DNA from: Gemmatimonadota bacterium
GTDB lineage: Bacteria; Gemmatimonadota; Gemmatimonadetes; Longimicrobiales; Gaopeijiaceae
Length of the DNA: 64,000 nucleotides
Direction of reading: 5' to 3'
NCBI GenBank assembly: GCA_021295835.1
Contig: JAGWBP010000019.1
Location: forward strand, 11,454-75,453
Below the pieces are notes generated by a model that saw only the letters and a list, made by a program, of their open reading frames with translations, made no database searches and was not told the DNA's origin. Below are positions 1 to 8,115 of this stretch, in pieces. Each line of letters starts with the position of its first letter. Within the stretch, counting starts at the first letter, position 1. Made by a program: the position numbers and the translations under genes.

Positions 1-782
1 CCGTCGAACAGGTAGCCCCCCGCCTTGCACCACGGCGCGCCGCGCGTGTCGTAGCCCTCGCACTCCGGAGGCCTTCTTCCCGCCAGGACGCGCCGTTCCA
101 GCGCCTCGCGTTCGCTGGGGCTCACCTGCCGCCAGGGGACGGGCTCGCCGGTCCTCTCGTCGACTGGTAGCAAGTCAACTGGTATTGCTGGCAGGCTCGA
201 GCCGCTGATTGGCACCCAGCCGTGATCGCCGGCGTACCTCCACCGGCAAAGCGGCGGCCGCTCGCTCCGCTCGAAGAGCTCCCGCACGTAGGCCAGACCG
301 CGCACGGAATCCGCCAGCATGATGGTGGACAGGGCAATTATGCCCGCCTCGTGCAGCCGCGCCAGCAGATCCACGGCGCGGGGGTACGGCGTGCCTCCCA
401 AGTAGTAGGGCTCGTCGGAGCTCGCCGCACCAAACAGGACGGCCTTGGCGTTGCTCCGGACATGCTCCGGGAGCCTGGCGTCGAGCACCATCGCGGCCAC
501 CTGGTCGGCGAAGGCGTCCAGCTCGGCCGACGTGCGCGGCCCGGACACCTGGCGGAGGAACGCGCGGGCCGGGTCGTAGGGTTTGGTCCAGCCCTCTGTC
601 CCGGCCTTCTTCCGCTCAAAGTACTCCGCCATATACCGCTGCAAGTACTCCGCCTTCTCCTGCTCCAGATACTCCAGCGCCTCCGCCACCGTCGTCTCCT
701 CTTGCGCGGCCGCCGGCATCGGCGGATGCAGCCAGGCCAGCGCCGCCAGGGCGGCCAGCTTCGTAGTCAGCGTCGTCCTCAT
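1..782 (-). CDS. Exported hypothetical protein, 3' end beyond the window
   Basis: An open frame of 260 codons runs from an ATG at 782 off the left edge of the window without a stop. The start has a good ribosome binding site (GAGGAG about 8 bases upstream). Residues 1-23 look like a signal peptide: a short basic start, then an Ala/Leu-rich stretch ending in AAA-Q. The mature part begins with a charged, probably helical stretch (Glu/Lys/Tyr-rich, about residues 24-50), then mixed sequence with several late Cys residues. I do not recognise a family. The gene follows the broken lipoprotein gene at 805-2144 by about 22 bases on the same strand, so the two are probably cotranscribed. Confidence 0.6.
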   Translation of the reverse strand, partial: MRTTLTTKLAALAALAWLHPPMPAAAQEETTVAEALEYLEQEKAEYLQRYMAEYFERKKAGTEGWTKPYDPARAFLRQVSGPRTSAELDAFADQVAAMVLDARLPEHVRSNAKAVLFGAASSDEPYYLGGTPYPRAVDLLARLHEAGIIALSTIMLADSVRGLAYVRELFERSERPPLCRWRYAGDHGWVPISGSSLPAIPVDLLPVDERTGEPVPWRQVSPSEREALERRVLAGRRPPECEGYDTRGAPWCKAGGYLFD

Positions 783-804
783 CGGTCGTCTCCTCTCTAT
801 CGTC

Positions 805-1809
805 TCAGATCTGGGGGCAGCCGTCGGTGCCGCTGTGGCCCTTGATTCCATGGTTGGCCTTCACCCACGAGAGCCGTCGCCACCAGAAGGCATCGGCGCT
901 CCGTTCGTTGACCTGGTTGGTCGCCATGGCGCTGTCGAGGGCGGGCCGGAGCCCGTCGGTCCATCGTATCCTGGCCGAATCTTGGGCCGCGGCTCCAGTC
1001 TCCCCGACGATGCTCTCGACGGCCTCGAACCTGGCGCTGGAGTTCACGGTCCGGATGCACTTGTTGAGGCTGTTCTGGTGCTCGTGCTCGTGGTCGACGA
1101 CCTGCAGGCGGAAGTTGTCCAGGGCGGTCCAAATGTCGCACTCCTCGTTCAGGTCGGGGATGTTGATGGAGTCCCCCTTAGGCACTCCGCATTCCTCCCT
1201 GGGGAGCTCGTACGCGGGGTCGCCCACGAACTTCTCGTTCACGTGCAGCCACGCGTCGCCGAACTTCGGTTGCGAGGAGACGTAGTAGCTGCCCTCCCAC
1301 GGCCCGCTCCCCTGCGACGTCTCCAGCAGGCTGTCGAGTCCCCCCCACTCGTAAATCCCCCACACCTCCTCGTCTTCCCCCAACAGCGGCAGCGGCTCGT
1401 ACTCCTCCACCGCGCTCCGCTCCTGGAGGCTCCAGCTTCGCGGCCGGACGGTGACCGAGTCGGTCAGAAACGACAGCCGCCTCCCCTCGGCGATTTCGAG
1501 CCAGAACTTGCGGTTCTCCGTGGCCGCACCGTCCCAGCTCGAGTACTCCTCCCCGCGCCCCTCGTGGAACTTCCCGCCGGGGAGGGCCTGCCATTGGAAC
1601 GCCATGGAGTCCAGCGAGCGGCCGCGCCCCGCCTCCACCCTGCACCCGGCGCTAGTGCCGCGCGTCTTCCCCTTGTCGCACTCGAGCGACAGCCCCCCGT
1701 GCTCCTCGTCGTCGTCGCCGCCGCCGCCTATGAGGCCGGGGGGGCGCGGTCTAGGCGGCGGACGCGGCTCGTGTTCGCCGCCCCCCCCTCGGCCGGCCGA
1801 AATTTGCAA
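805..1809 (-). pseudogene. Downstream part of a frameshifted lipoprotein gene
   Basis: This 334-codon frame reads like real protein from about residue 35 onwards: balanced composition, many Trp and acidic residues, and a Cys-containing C-terminus. Its first 35 residues are a Gly/Pro/Arg-rich low-complexity stretch, and it has no signal peptide or convincing ribosome binding site. The lipoprotein frame at 1728-2144 overlaps its 5' end one frame away, and a run of eight G (minus strand, 1781-1788) lies in the overlap. A -1 shift there, or one extra G, would join the two into a lipoprotein of roughly 430 residues. No known domain recognised. It may be a sequencing error, a true frameshift or a phase-variable tract. 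Confidence 0.5.
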
Positions 1810-2144
1810 TAGCCCCTCTCCCTGCTACCGGGCTGGACCCAGATATAGCAGTCGCACTCGCGGTACCCACCTCCTCCTCGCATCCAGCACTCAGCCCTGC
1901 AATCCTGCTTGTCGCCGTCGTAGCTCCCGGTGCCGCCGCATCGGAAGTCGTAGTCCTCGCGGAAGTCGGCCAGCGGGTCGCCGTCGCCCGCCCATAGGCC
2001 AGTCTCGACCTCTTCGACGAGCGCGTCGACGAGCGCCGCATCGTAGCCAGGCTCCAGCTCCCCCTCCACGCATCCGGAGAGAAGCGGAAAGGCCGCCAGC
2101 ACGGCCAGGAAGAAGGCAGGGGGCAGGGTTCGGTCCGGTCGCAT
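1728..2144 (-). CDS. Lipoprotein N-terminal part, frameshifted at a G8 tract
   Basis: The ORF starts at an ATG with an AAAGGAG ribosome binding site about 8 bases upstream. Residues 1-25 are a lipoprotein signal peptide with lipobox LSGC. The mature part is acidic and contains many Cys residues (RCGG, DCRAEC, ECDCY, YCKF), which suggests a disulfide-rich extracytoplasmic domain. After about residue 118 the frame becomes Arg/Pro/Ala-rich and stops, just past the eight-G homopolymer at 1781-1788. The natural product probably continues in the frame that ends at 805. It diverges from the toxin-antitoxin promoter region to its right. Function unknown. Confidence 0.55.
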   Translation of the reverse strand: MRPDRTLPPAFFLAVLAAFPLLSGCVEGELEPGYDAALVDALVEEVETGLWAGDGDPLADFREDYDFRCGGTGSYDGDKQDCRAECWMRGGGGYRECDCYIWVQPGSRERGYCKFRPAEGGAANTSRVRRLDRAPPAS

Positions 2145-2258
2145 CGTCAGGGCTCCTTTCCGGTGGGGCGTCTGTCCCTACCCCGGCCCGCCCAGGCAAG
2201 GCCAGCCGTTGTGAAGAGACACCGAAACGTAGGGACCGGCCAGCCGCCCCGCAATGTC

Positions 2259-2287
2259 TTTATCAATCTAGTCAGACCAGTTATATT
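2259..2287 (+). promoter_or_regulatory. Promoter with operator-like dyad for the toxin-antitoxin module
   Basis: TTTATC (2259-2264) and TATATT (2282-2287) are separated by exactly 17 bases, a sigma-70-type arrangement in an AT-rich patch of otherwise GC-rich DNA. The imperfect dyad CTAGTCAGACCAG (2268-2280) sits between the two hexamers, where a bound antitoxin would block RNA polymerase. The antitoxin ATG lies about 95 bases downstream. That Phd-type antitoxins repress their own operon is known; its application to this site is inference. Confidence 0.45.
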
Positions 2288-2384
2288 ATACGATCGGCCA
2301 CCGCTCCAGGCATCGCCCCACCACCGCTCCCCAGCCGCCGTCAAGCCAGAGCCGTCAACCGACCTCCAACGCCGACCACCTCCC

Positions 2385-2669
2385 ATGCCGCCGACCTATT
2401 CCACCTACGACGCGAAGGCGAAGTTCTCCGAAGTCATTCGACTGGTCCGCGGGGGGACCTCCGTGACGATCACCTACCGAGGTGAACCCGTGGCCGAGAT
2501 CTGCCCGATCGAACCCAGGGAGCAGAGCATTGAGGAACGCTTCGATGATCTCGTCAGAAGGGGAATCATCTCCCCGGCGGAGAATCCGGAGGCACCGCTC
2601 GTCCCGGGGAAGCGCCGGGTCGCCGGGGCCTTGGAGGACTTCCTCGCGCACCGGCATCGCGAGCTGTGA
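2385..2669 (+). CDS. Phd/YefM-type antitoxin
   Basis: A 94-residue protein. Its N-terminus (TYDAKAKFSEVIRLVRGG, then a VTITYRGEPVAEI-like strand) is the Phd/YefM DNA-binding fold: an early helix that sets up a dimer, followed by a beta-hairpin reading 'G-x-P-V-A'. The acidic-to-basic C-terminal half (about residues 45-94) would neutralise the toxin. I chose the ATG at 2385 over the longer upstream frame because the motif begins directly after it and the upstream residues are Pro/Arg-rich noise. The stop overlaps the GTG start of the PIN-domain toxin (GTGA), so the pair is translationally coupled. Likely autoregulated through the dyad at 2268-2280. Confidence 0.8.
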   Translation: MPPTYSTYDAKAKFSEVIRLVRGGTSVTITYRGEPVAEICPIEPREQSIEERFDDLVRRGIISPAENPEAPLVPGKRRVAGALEDFLAHRHREL

Positions 2670-3070
2670 TCGGCTACATGGACACGTCGGCCATCGTGTC
2701 GCTGGCGTTCGACGATGAGGACGCGGAGAGAGTCGTTCGTGCCCTCCAGGGGGTGTCGCGGCTGGTTTCCTCGAATCTCCTGGAGGCTGAACTACGCTCG
2801 GCGCGCAACCGCCGGGGCTTCGCCTTCCCGGACGCCCTGGTCTCGGCGCTGCACTGGATCCATCCGCGACGCCCGCTGACTGGGGAGTTCAGGGTGGCAA
2901 CGCGGGCCGGGAGTCTGCGCGGTGCCGACCTGTGGCATGTGGCATCTGCGCTCTACCTTTCCCCGACTGCCTCGGACCTTGCCTTCGTCACGATGGACTT
3001 CGATCAGGCGAAGGTGGCTGCCCGGCTGGGATTTCTGGTGCTCCCGACCTTGGGAACACCCTGTACCTAA
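2666..3070 (+). CDS. PIN-domain (VapC-like) toxin
   Basis: A 134-residue PIN-domain protein, probably a Mg-dependent ribonuclease. The acidic residues expected of the PIN active site are visible: Asp in YMDTSA near the start, Glu in EAELRSA, Asp in GADLWHVASAL, and a late Asp in FVTMDFDQAKVA. It starts at a GTG overlapping the antitoxin stop. Downstream lie about 110 bases and then nuoA. Type II partners normally form a complex in which the antitoxin blocks the nuclease site. Substrate RNA cannot be inferred. Confidence 0.8.
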   Translation: MIGYMDTSAIVSLAFDDEDAERVVRALQGVSRLVSSNLLEAELRSARNRRGFAFPDALVSALHWIHPRRPLTGEFRVATRAGSLRGADLWHVASALYLSPTASDLAFVTMDFDQAKVAARLGFLVLPTLGTPCT

Positions 3071-3117
3071 CTGGCAGCGCCACCGGTAGGGCGACTACAG
3101 GGACGGGCGGCTCGTAG

Positions 3118-3134
3118 GATCGCGTCGCGCGATC
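3118..3134. terminator. Small perfect hairpin between the toxin gene and nuoA
   Basis: GATCGCG and CGCGATC form a perfect 7-bp stem with a TCG loop. It lies 48 bases after the toxin stop and about 50 bases before nuoA. There is no T-run after it, so it is either a weak terminator for the toxin operon or a structure in the nuo leader. Confidence 0.35.
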
Positions 3135-3180
3135 GTCGACGGAGCTTTCCCCTGCGGTGCTGGGCACAGTATTTTCCGAG

Positions 3181-3537
3181 ATGGCCAAGTCCTACATTCC
3201 GCTCCTGATCATCTTCGGGGTCACCGTGCTGAACGCCGTCGGGATGGCGGCTGCCTCGCACATCCTCAACCCGAGCCGCCCCACTCCCGAGAAGGCGATG
3301 CCGTACGAGTCGGGGATGATCCCGCTCGGGGACACGCGGGCCCGCTTCTCGATCAAGTTCTACATGGTGGCGATTAGCTTTATCGTCTTCGACCTGGAGA
3401 CGATCTTCCTGGTGCCGTGGGCCGTCAGGGTGCGGGAGCTGGGGTGGGGCCCCTTCGTGGCGGTCTTCCTCTTCGTGATCGTGCTTGCGGTGGGGCTCGT
3501 CTACGAGTGGAGAAAGGGAGGCTTGGAATGGGACTAG
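3181..3537 (+). CDS. nuoA: NADH-quinone oxidoreductase subunit A
   Basis: First gene of a complete complex I operon. NuoA is a small membrane subunit at the junction of the peripheral and membrane arms. The 118 residues match the family length and show three hydrophobic segments (about 6-28, 60-82, 88-108), the conserved YESGMIPLGDTRARFSIKFY loop and the FDLETIFLVPW motif with its acidic residues. I prefer the ATG at 3181 because family members begin a few residues before the first helix. A GTG at 3157 in the same frame, with a distant GGAG, would add eight residues. The 3' end overlaps nuoB by ten bases. Confidence 0.93.
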   Translation: MAKSYIPLLIIFGVTVLNAVGMAAASHILNPSRPTPEKAMPYESGMIPLGDTRARFSIKFYMVAISFIVFDLETIFLVPWAVRVRELGWGPFVAVFLFVIVLAVGLVYEWRKGGLEWD

Positions 3538-4181
3538 AGAACAACCCACTGTCCAGCTCGGAGCCGTCCCCCTTCCTGACGACCAAGCTGGACTTCGTCG
3601 TCAACTGGGCGAGACGCAACTCGCTCTGGCCGATGCCCTTCGGAACCGCCTGCTGCGCGATCGAGATGATGGCCTCGGCGGCGAGCAACTACGACCTCGC
3701 CCGCTTCGGGATGGAGCGCATGTCCTTCAGTCCCAGGCAGGCCGACGTGCTCATCTGCGCCGGGCGCGTGCCGTACAAGCTGGCCCCGGTGCTCCGCCGG
3801 ATCTGGGATCAGATGATGCAGCCGAAGTGGTGCGTCTCGATGGGGGCGTGCGCCTCGTCGGGCGGCGTCTTCGACGCCTACTCGATGGTGCAGGGGATCG
3901 ACACCATCGTCCCGGTCGATGTGTACATCCCCGGGTGCCCGCCGCGTCCGGAGGGGCTCATCTACGGGCTGATGATGGTCCAGGAGAAGATCCGGGGCGA
4001 GAGCCTGGCGAATCACGAGGATCTGCGAGCCGAGGACCCCCTCGCCGCGGGCAGGCCGCAGGCCGACGACGAGGAGGTCGCCGACCTCTCCGGCCCCTTC
4101 GGCAACTCGACGCACCAGAATCGCGTGAGCGGGCTGGTGGAGACCGCCGCAGTCGCCCGTCCCGACGACAGGCTGCCGTGA
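3528..4181 (+). CDS. nuoB: NADH-quinone oxidoreductase subunit B
   Basis: Peripheral-arm subunit that carries the terminal [4Fe-4S] cluster N2, which hands electrons to quinone. The cluster ligands are visible: tandem Cys in FGTACCAIEMM, Cys in SMGACASSGGVF and Cys in PGCPPRPEGL. The core ends near residue 160. A further polar, Ala/Asp/Glu-rich tail to residue 217 is longer than in many NuoB proteins and looks disordered. The ATG at 3528 overlaps the end of nuoA and follows a GGAGG-like site. The stop abuts the GTG of nuoC. Confidence 0.95.
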   Translation: MGLENNPLSSSEPSPFLTTKLDFVVNWARRNSLWPMPFGTACCAIEMMASAASNYDLARFGMERMSFSPRQADVLICAGRVPYKLAPVLRRIWDQMMQPKWCVSMGACASSGGVFDAYSMVQGIDTIVPVDVYIPGCPPRPEGLIYGLMMVQEKIRGESLANHEDLRAEDPLAAGRPQADDEEVADLSGPFGNSTHQNRVSGLVETAAVARPDDRLP

Positions 4182-4889
4182 GTGTCCGCAACTAGCGAGC
4201 CACGCGGCGCCGCGCCCGACTTCGACCTGGTTTCGCTGGGTCCAAGCGGCCAGCGCGACGCCCAGCGCGTCCGTGCGACCGGAAGCGAGGTGCCCCACCT
4301 CAACCCCTCGGTCGCGGCTCTCAGGGAGCGCTTCCCCGGTGCCGTCCTCGGAAATCAGGTGATGGCGGGTGACGAGGACGTGGTGTACGTGGACCCGTCG
4401 CGCATCGTCGAGGTGCTCCGCTGGCTCCGCGAGGACCCAGGTCAGCACTACGACCATCTGGCCGACGTGACTGCGGTAGACTACGGCGGGGGCAGGCCCA
4501 TCGAGGTCGTATACCAGCTCTGGTCCATTCCCCGCCGGGCCGCCCTCAGGCTCAAGTGCGAGCTGTCCCTTGACGCGCTGGAGGTCGACAGCGCCACCGC
4601 GATCTGGGAGGGCGCCAACTGGCTGGAGCGCGAGGTCTACGACATGTACGGCGTGGAGTTCCGCGGCCACCCCGACATGCGCCGCATCCTCATGCCCGAC
4701 GGATACGCCGAGGGGCACCCGCTCCGGAAGGACTTTCCGCTGCGTGGCCGCTTCTCGCGTGCGGAGCAGACTCGCCGCTCCCTGACCCGCGATCCCGAGG
4801 ACCACTACACTCCCGGCGAGATCGGAGGACGGGAGCCTCAGCTGGTTGCCCCACACGACGAGCGCTCGGATGGCGACCCAGAGCGCTAG
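4182..4889 (+). CDS. nuoC: NADH-quinone oxidoreductase subunit C (30-kDa type)
   Basis: Peripheral-arm subunit without cofactors that packs against NuoD. The recognisable core begins near residue 65 (VLRWLREDPGQHYDHLADVTAVDY) and includes WEGANWLEREVYDMYGVEF and GHPDMRRILMPDGY, then a C-terminal HPLRKDFPL motif, all typical of the 30-kDa family. The first 40 residues are polar and poorly conserved. The start is a GTG directly after the nuoB stop. The gene is separate from nuoD (not a NuoCD fusion), and its end overlaps the nuoD start by 20 bases. Confidence 0.93.
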   Translation: MSATSEPRGAAPDFDLVSLGPSGQRDAQRVRATGSEVPHLNPSVAALRERFPGAVLGNQVMAGDEDVVYVDPSRIVEVLRWLREDPGQHYDHLADVTAVDYGGGRPIEVVYQLWSIPRRAALRLKCELSLDALEVDSATAIWEGANWLEREVYDMYGVEFRGHPDMRRILMPDGYAEGHPLRKDFPLRGRFSRAEQTRRSLTRDPEDHYTPGEIGGREPQLVAPHDERSDGDPER

Positions 4890-6147
4890 CTACGCCGTCG
4901 GCCGCAACCCGGAGATGGGACCCGGAGGCGAGCTCGTCGCCAGCCCGGTGGCCCCCTTCGACGCGCCCGAGCCCGAGCTGGGGTCGCAGACGATGCTCGT
5001 CAACGTCGGCCCGCAACACCCGGCCACCCACGGAGTCCTCCGCCTGGTCGTCGAGCTGGACGGCGAGACCGTGGTCAGCGTCACGCCCCGCCTCGGCTAT
5101 CTGCACTCCTCCTTCGAGAAGCTGGGCGAGTACCGCACCTGGAACCAGATCATCCCCCTGACCGACCGGATGGACTACCTGGCGCCGCTGATATACAACT
5201 GCGCGTACGTCATGGCGGTCGAGAAGCTGATGGGGATCGAGGTGACGGAGCGCTGCAAGGTCACACGCGTCATCTGCATGGAGTTGGACCGCGTCTTCTC
5301 CCACCTGCTCTGGCTGGGGACATGGTCGATCGACGTAGGCGCCTTCACTCCGTTCCTCTACGCCTTCCAGCAGCGCGAGAAGGTCTACAAGCTACACGAG
5401 GCCTTTACCGGCGCCCGCATCACGACCTCGGCCACGCGCATAGGCGGCATGATGGCCGACCTGCCCGAAGGATGGACGGAGGGGGTGCGGGAGTTCGCCG
5501 ACAACCTCCCCGCGACCCTCGACGAGGTAGACACGCTCCTGACGTGCAACGCAATCCATGTGGGCCGCACCCAGGGGATCGGCGCCATCTCGGCCGACGA
5601 GGCGGTGAACCACGGGCTGACCGGCGCCAACCTGCGCGCGAGCGGAGTGCCGTACGACGTGCGCAAGGACCGCCCCTACTACGACTACGAGAGCTACGAC
5701 TTCGAAGTTCCGATCGGCTGCCACGGGGACTGCTACGACCGCTACCTCGTGCGCATGGAGGAGATGCGCCAGAGTCTGCGCATTCTGCAACAGGCGCTCG
5801 ACCGGCTGCCCGACGGCCCGATGGACGTCCCTGACCCGCGCATCACCCTGCCGACCAAGACGGAGTGCATGTCGGACATGGAGTCGATGATCCACCACTT
5901 CAAGCTGATCACCGAGGGGATCCCGGCCCCTGCCGAGGACTGCTGGTTCTCGGTGGAGGGCTCGAAGGGCGAGCTCGGGATGTATGTGGTCGGAGATGGC
6001 GGCCCCAAGCCCGTCAGGTGGCGCATCCGCCCGCCTTCGTTCGTGAATCTCTCGGCGATTCCAAAGCTGGCGGAGGGCCACCTCATGGCCGATCTAATCA
6101 TGATCAATGCCAGCCTGGACATCGTGCTCGGCGAGATAGACAGGTGA
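4870..6147 (+). CDS. nuoD: NADH-quinone oxidoreductase subunit D (49-kDa type)
   Basis: Peripheral-arm subunit that forms the quinone pocket with NuoB. It shows the quinone-site loop NVGPQHPATHGVLR, then YLHSSFEKLGEYRTWNQ and TDRMDYLAPL, GDCYDRYLVRMEEMRQS, and the family C-terminus ending DIVLGEIDR. Cys ligands of the related NiFe hydrogenase large subunit are absent, as expected of NuoD. I chose the ATG at 4870. It leaves a non-conserved lead of about 40 residues before the core. The stop overlaps the nuoE GTG (GTGA). Confidence 0.95.
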   Translation: MATQSASYAVGRNPEMGPGGELVASPVAPFDAPEPELGSQTMLVNVGPQHPATHGVLRLVVELDGETVVSVTPRLGYLHSSFEKLGEYRTWNQIIPLTDRMDYLAPLIYNCAYVMAVEKLMGIEVTERCKVTRVICMELDRVFSHLLWLGTWSIDVGAFTPFLYAFQQREKVYKLHEAFTGARITTSATRIGGMMADLPEGWTEGVREFADNLPATLDEVDTLLTCNAIHVGRTQGIGAISADEAVNHGLTGANLRASGVPYDVRKDRPYYDYESYDFEVPIGCHGDCYDRYLVRMEEMRQSLRILQQALDRLPDGPMDVPDPRITLPTKTECMSDMESMIHHFKLITEGIPAPAEDCWFSVEGSKGELGMYVVGDGGPKPVRWRIRPPSFVNLSAIPKLAEGHLMADLIMINASLDIVLGEIDR

Positions 6148-6806
6148 GCGAGGCGCGCTTCAGGAACCCCGGGTGGGCGGGGAACACGGGTGACTTCGAG
6201 CTGACCGAGGCGGAGGTGCGGGGAAGCGAGTACGTAGGCCGCCGGTCCCCGGACGGCGGACACCCGTCCGTTGCGCCGAGCCTGCCCTACATGCTCGTGG
6301 CGAAGAACCCCGACGCGCCCCTCCTGGAGGGGCCGTACCGGGAGCGCCTCGGGAAGATCCGGAGCCGCTACCCGACGGCCCGCGCGGCGCTCATTCCGCT
6401 TCTCAACATGGCCCAGGAGATCCGCGGCCACATTTCGCCCGCGACGATGAACGAGGTGGCCGGGATACTCGGCCTGAGCGAGGCCTTCGTGAGGGGCGTG
6501 GCCACCTTCTACACGATGTACAACAAGCGCCCCGTCGGTCGCTTTCTGGTGCAGGTGTGCACGAACATCTCCTGCAATCTCGCCGGTGCCGACGAGGTGC
6601 TGGCGGCCTTCCTCGAGCACACCGAAACGGAGCTGGGCGAGACCTCCGCCGACGGAGACTTCACGGTGGCCGAGGCCGAGTGCCTGGCGGCGTGCGGATT
6701 CCCGACCTGCGTCCAGATCAACTCGCGCTACTTCGAGGACGTCTCCCCGGAGGACGTGCCCGCCCTCCTCGCGAGGCTGCGGCGCGAAGTGGACGAGGGG
6801 CACTAG
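6144..6806 (+). CDS. nuoE: NADH-quinone oxidoreductase subunit E (24-kDa type)
   Basis: Thioredoxin-fold subunit with the [2Fe-2S] cluster N1a, part of the NADH-oxidising module with NuoF and NuoG. The four Cys ligands are in VCTNISC and AECLAACG. Before them lies the helical region (SRYPTARAALIPLLNMAQEI, then GLSEAFVRGVATFYTMY) typical of the family. At 220 residues it is longer than the usual 160-180, with a variable N-terminal lead of about 55 residues. The GTG at 6144 is coupled to the nuoD stop. A downstream in-frame ATG within PYMLVAKN is possible but would leave nuoD and nuoE uncoupled. Confidence 0.92.
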   Translation: MSEARFRNPGWAGNTGDFELTEAEVRGSEYVGRRSPDGGHPSVAPSLPYMLVAKNPDAPLLEGPYRERLGKIRSRYPTARAALIPLLNMAQEIRGHISPATMNEVAGILGLSEAFVRGVATFYTMYNKRPVGRFLVQVCTNISCNLAGADEVLAAFLEHTETELGETSADGDFTVAEAECLAACGFPTCVQINSRYFEDVSPEDVPALLARLRREVDEGH

Positions 6807-6822
6807 GTACTAGATAAGCCCG

Positions 6823-8115
6823 ATGGCCTACCCCTACCTGCACGAGAGCGAGACCCGGGTCCTTAGCGAGGGCTTCGGGGACCCGGAGGCCCGCACCGTG
6901 GCCGGGTGGAGGGCGCTCGGCGGCTACCAGGGGATCGCGCGGGCCTTGGAGATCGGACGCGAGGCGACGATCGACGAGGTGAAGGCGTCGGGTCTCAGGG
7001 GGCGGGGCGGGGCGGGCTTTCCGACCGGGCTGAAGTGGTCCTTCATGCCGAAGGACGCGCGGCGTCCGCACTACCTGCTCTGCAACGCGGACGAATCGGA
7101 GCCGGGCACCTTCAAGGATCGCGAGATCATCCGCTGGACGCCGCACCAACTCATCGAGGGGTGTCTCGTCGGGTCGTACGCCATCGGCGCATCGCACTGC
7201 TACATCTACCTGCGCGGCGAGTTCTTCGAGAGCACGCAGGTGCTGGCGCGGGCGCTGGAGGAGGCGTACGGGGAGGGGCTGGTGGGGAGGGACGTCATGG
7301 GGTCGGGGGTCGACATCGACATCACGCTGCACGTCGGCGCCGGCGCCTACATCTGCGGCGAGGAGACCGGCCTGATGAGCTCGCTGGAGGGGCGCCGGGG
7401 GGAGCCTCGCATCAAGCCGCCATTCCCGGCTGCGGTCGGCGCCTTCGGGATGCCATCCACGATCAACAACGTCGAGACGCTGGCCGCCACTCCCCACATC
7501 CTCCGCCACGGTGGCGAGTGGTACCGCCAGTGGGGCACCGAGAAGAGCCCCGGGACCAAGCTCTTCTGCGTATCGGGCCATGTGAAGAGGCCCGGCAACT
7601 ACGAGCTGCCGCTCGGCTTCCCGATGATGGAGCTGATCGAGGAGGTCTGCGGCGGCCTAAGCGGTGGCCGCGCACTCAAGGCGGTAATCCCCGGGGGCAG
7701 CTCGGTGCCGATCATGAGCGCCGAGGAGTGCGTCGAGTGCGACCTCTGCTACGAAGGGGTCGAGGCGGCCGGTTCAATGCTCGGTTGCGCCTCGGTGATC
7801 GTGATGGACGAGACGACCGATATCGTCAAGCAGGTGCGCCGCATGGCATACTTCTACGCGCACGAGTCGTGCGGACAGTGCACGCCCTGCCGCGAGGGAA
7901 CCGCGTGGGCGACCCGCATCCTGCGGCGGATCGAGGACGGACGTGGCACGGAGGGCGACCTGGAGACGCTGGTGGAGATATCCGAACAGATGACCGGGAC
8001 TACGATCTGCGTACTCTCGGACTCCCTCGCGATGCCGATCATCTCGTCGATCGAGAAGTTCCGCGACGACTACCTCGCCCTGATCCGCAGGGGCGAGCGC
8101 CTGGGAGTAGCCTGA
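6823..8115 (+). CDS. nuoF: NADH-quinone oxidoreductase subunit F (51-kDa type)
   Basis: NADH-binding flavoprotein of complex I (430 residues). Visible motifs in order are the glycine-rich NADH site GLRGRGGAGFPTGLKW (about residue 57), the FMN region with CNADESEPGTFKDREI, GAGAYICGEETGLMSSLEG, and the C-terminal [4Fe-4S] cluster N3 ligands in ESCGQCTPCREGT plus the Cys of TTICVLSD. It accepts hydride from NADH and passes electrons through FMN to N3. The start has only a weak ribosome binding site, 16 bases after nuoE. The stop overlaps the nuoG ATG (TGATG). Confidence 0.96.
   Translation: MAYPYLHESETRVLSEGFGDPEARTVAGWRALGGYQGIARALEIGREATIDEVKASGLRGRGGAGFPTGLKWSFMPKDARRPHYLLCNADESEPGTFKDREIIRWTPHQLIEGCLVGSYAIGASHCYIYLRGEFFESTQVLARALEEAYGEGLVGRDVMGSGVDIDITLHVGAGAYICGEETGLMSSLEGRRGEPRIKPPFPAAVGAFGMPSTINNVETLAATPHILRHGGEWYRQWGTEKSPGTKLFCVSGHVKRPGNYELPLGFPMMELIEEVCGGLSGGRALKAVIPGGSSVPIMSAEECVECDLCYEGVEAAGSMLGCASVIVMDETTDIVKQVRRMAYFYAHESCGQCTPCREGTAWATRILRRIEDGRGTEGDLETLVEISEQMTGTTICVLSDSLAMPIISSIEKFRDDYLALIRRGERLGVA

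Noticed and set aside
222..1812. Long plus-strand frames (222-845, 583-1812) opposite the minus-strand genes
   Set aside because: They are Arg/Pro/Leu-rich shadows of the minus-strand coding frames. They lack start signals and the minus frames have ribosome binding sites and signal peptides.
6906..8114. Extension of the nuoG frame back to 6906 as one 932-residue protein
   Set aside because: The part before 8115 is the shadow of nuoF in another frame. NuoG homology starts at the ATG coupled to the nuoF stop.
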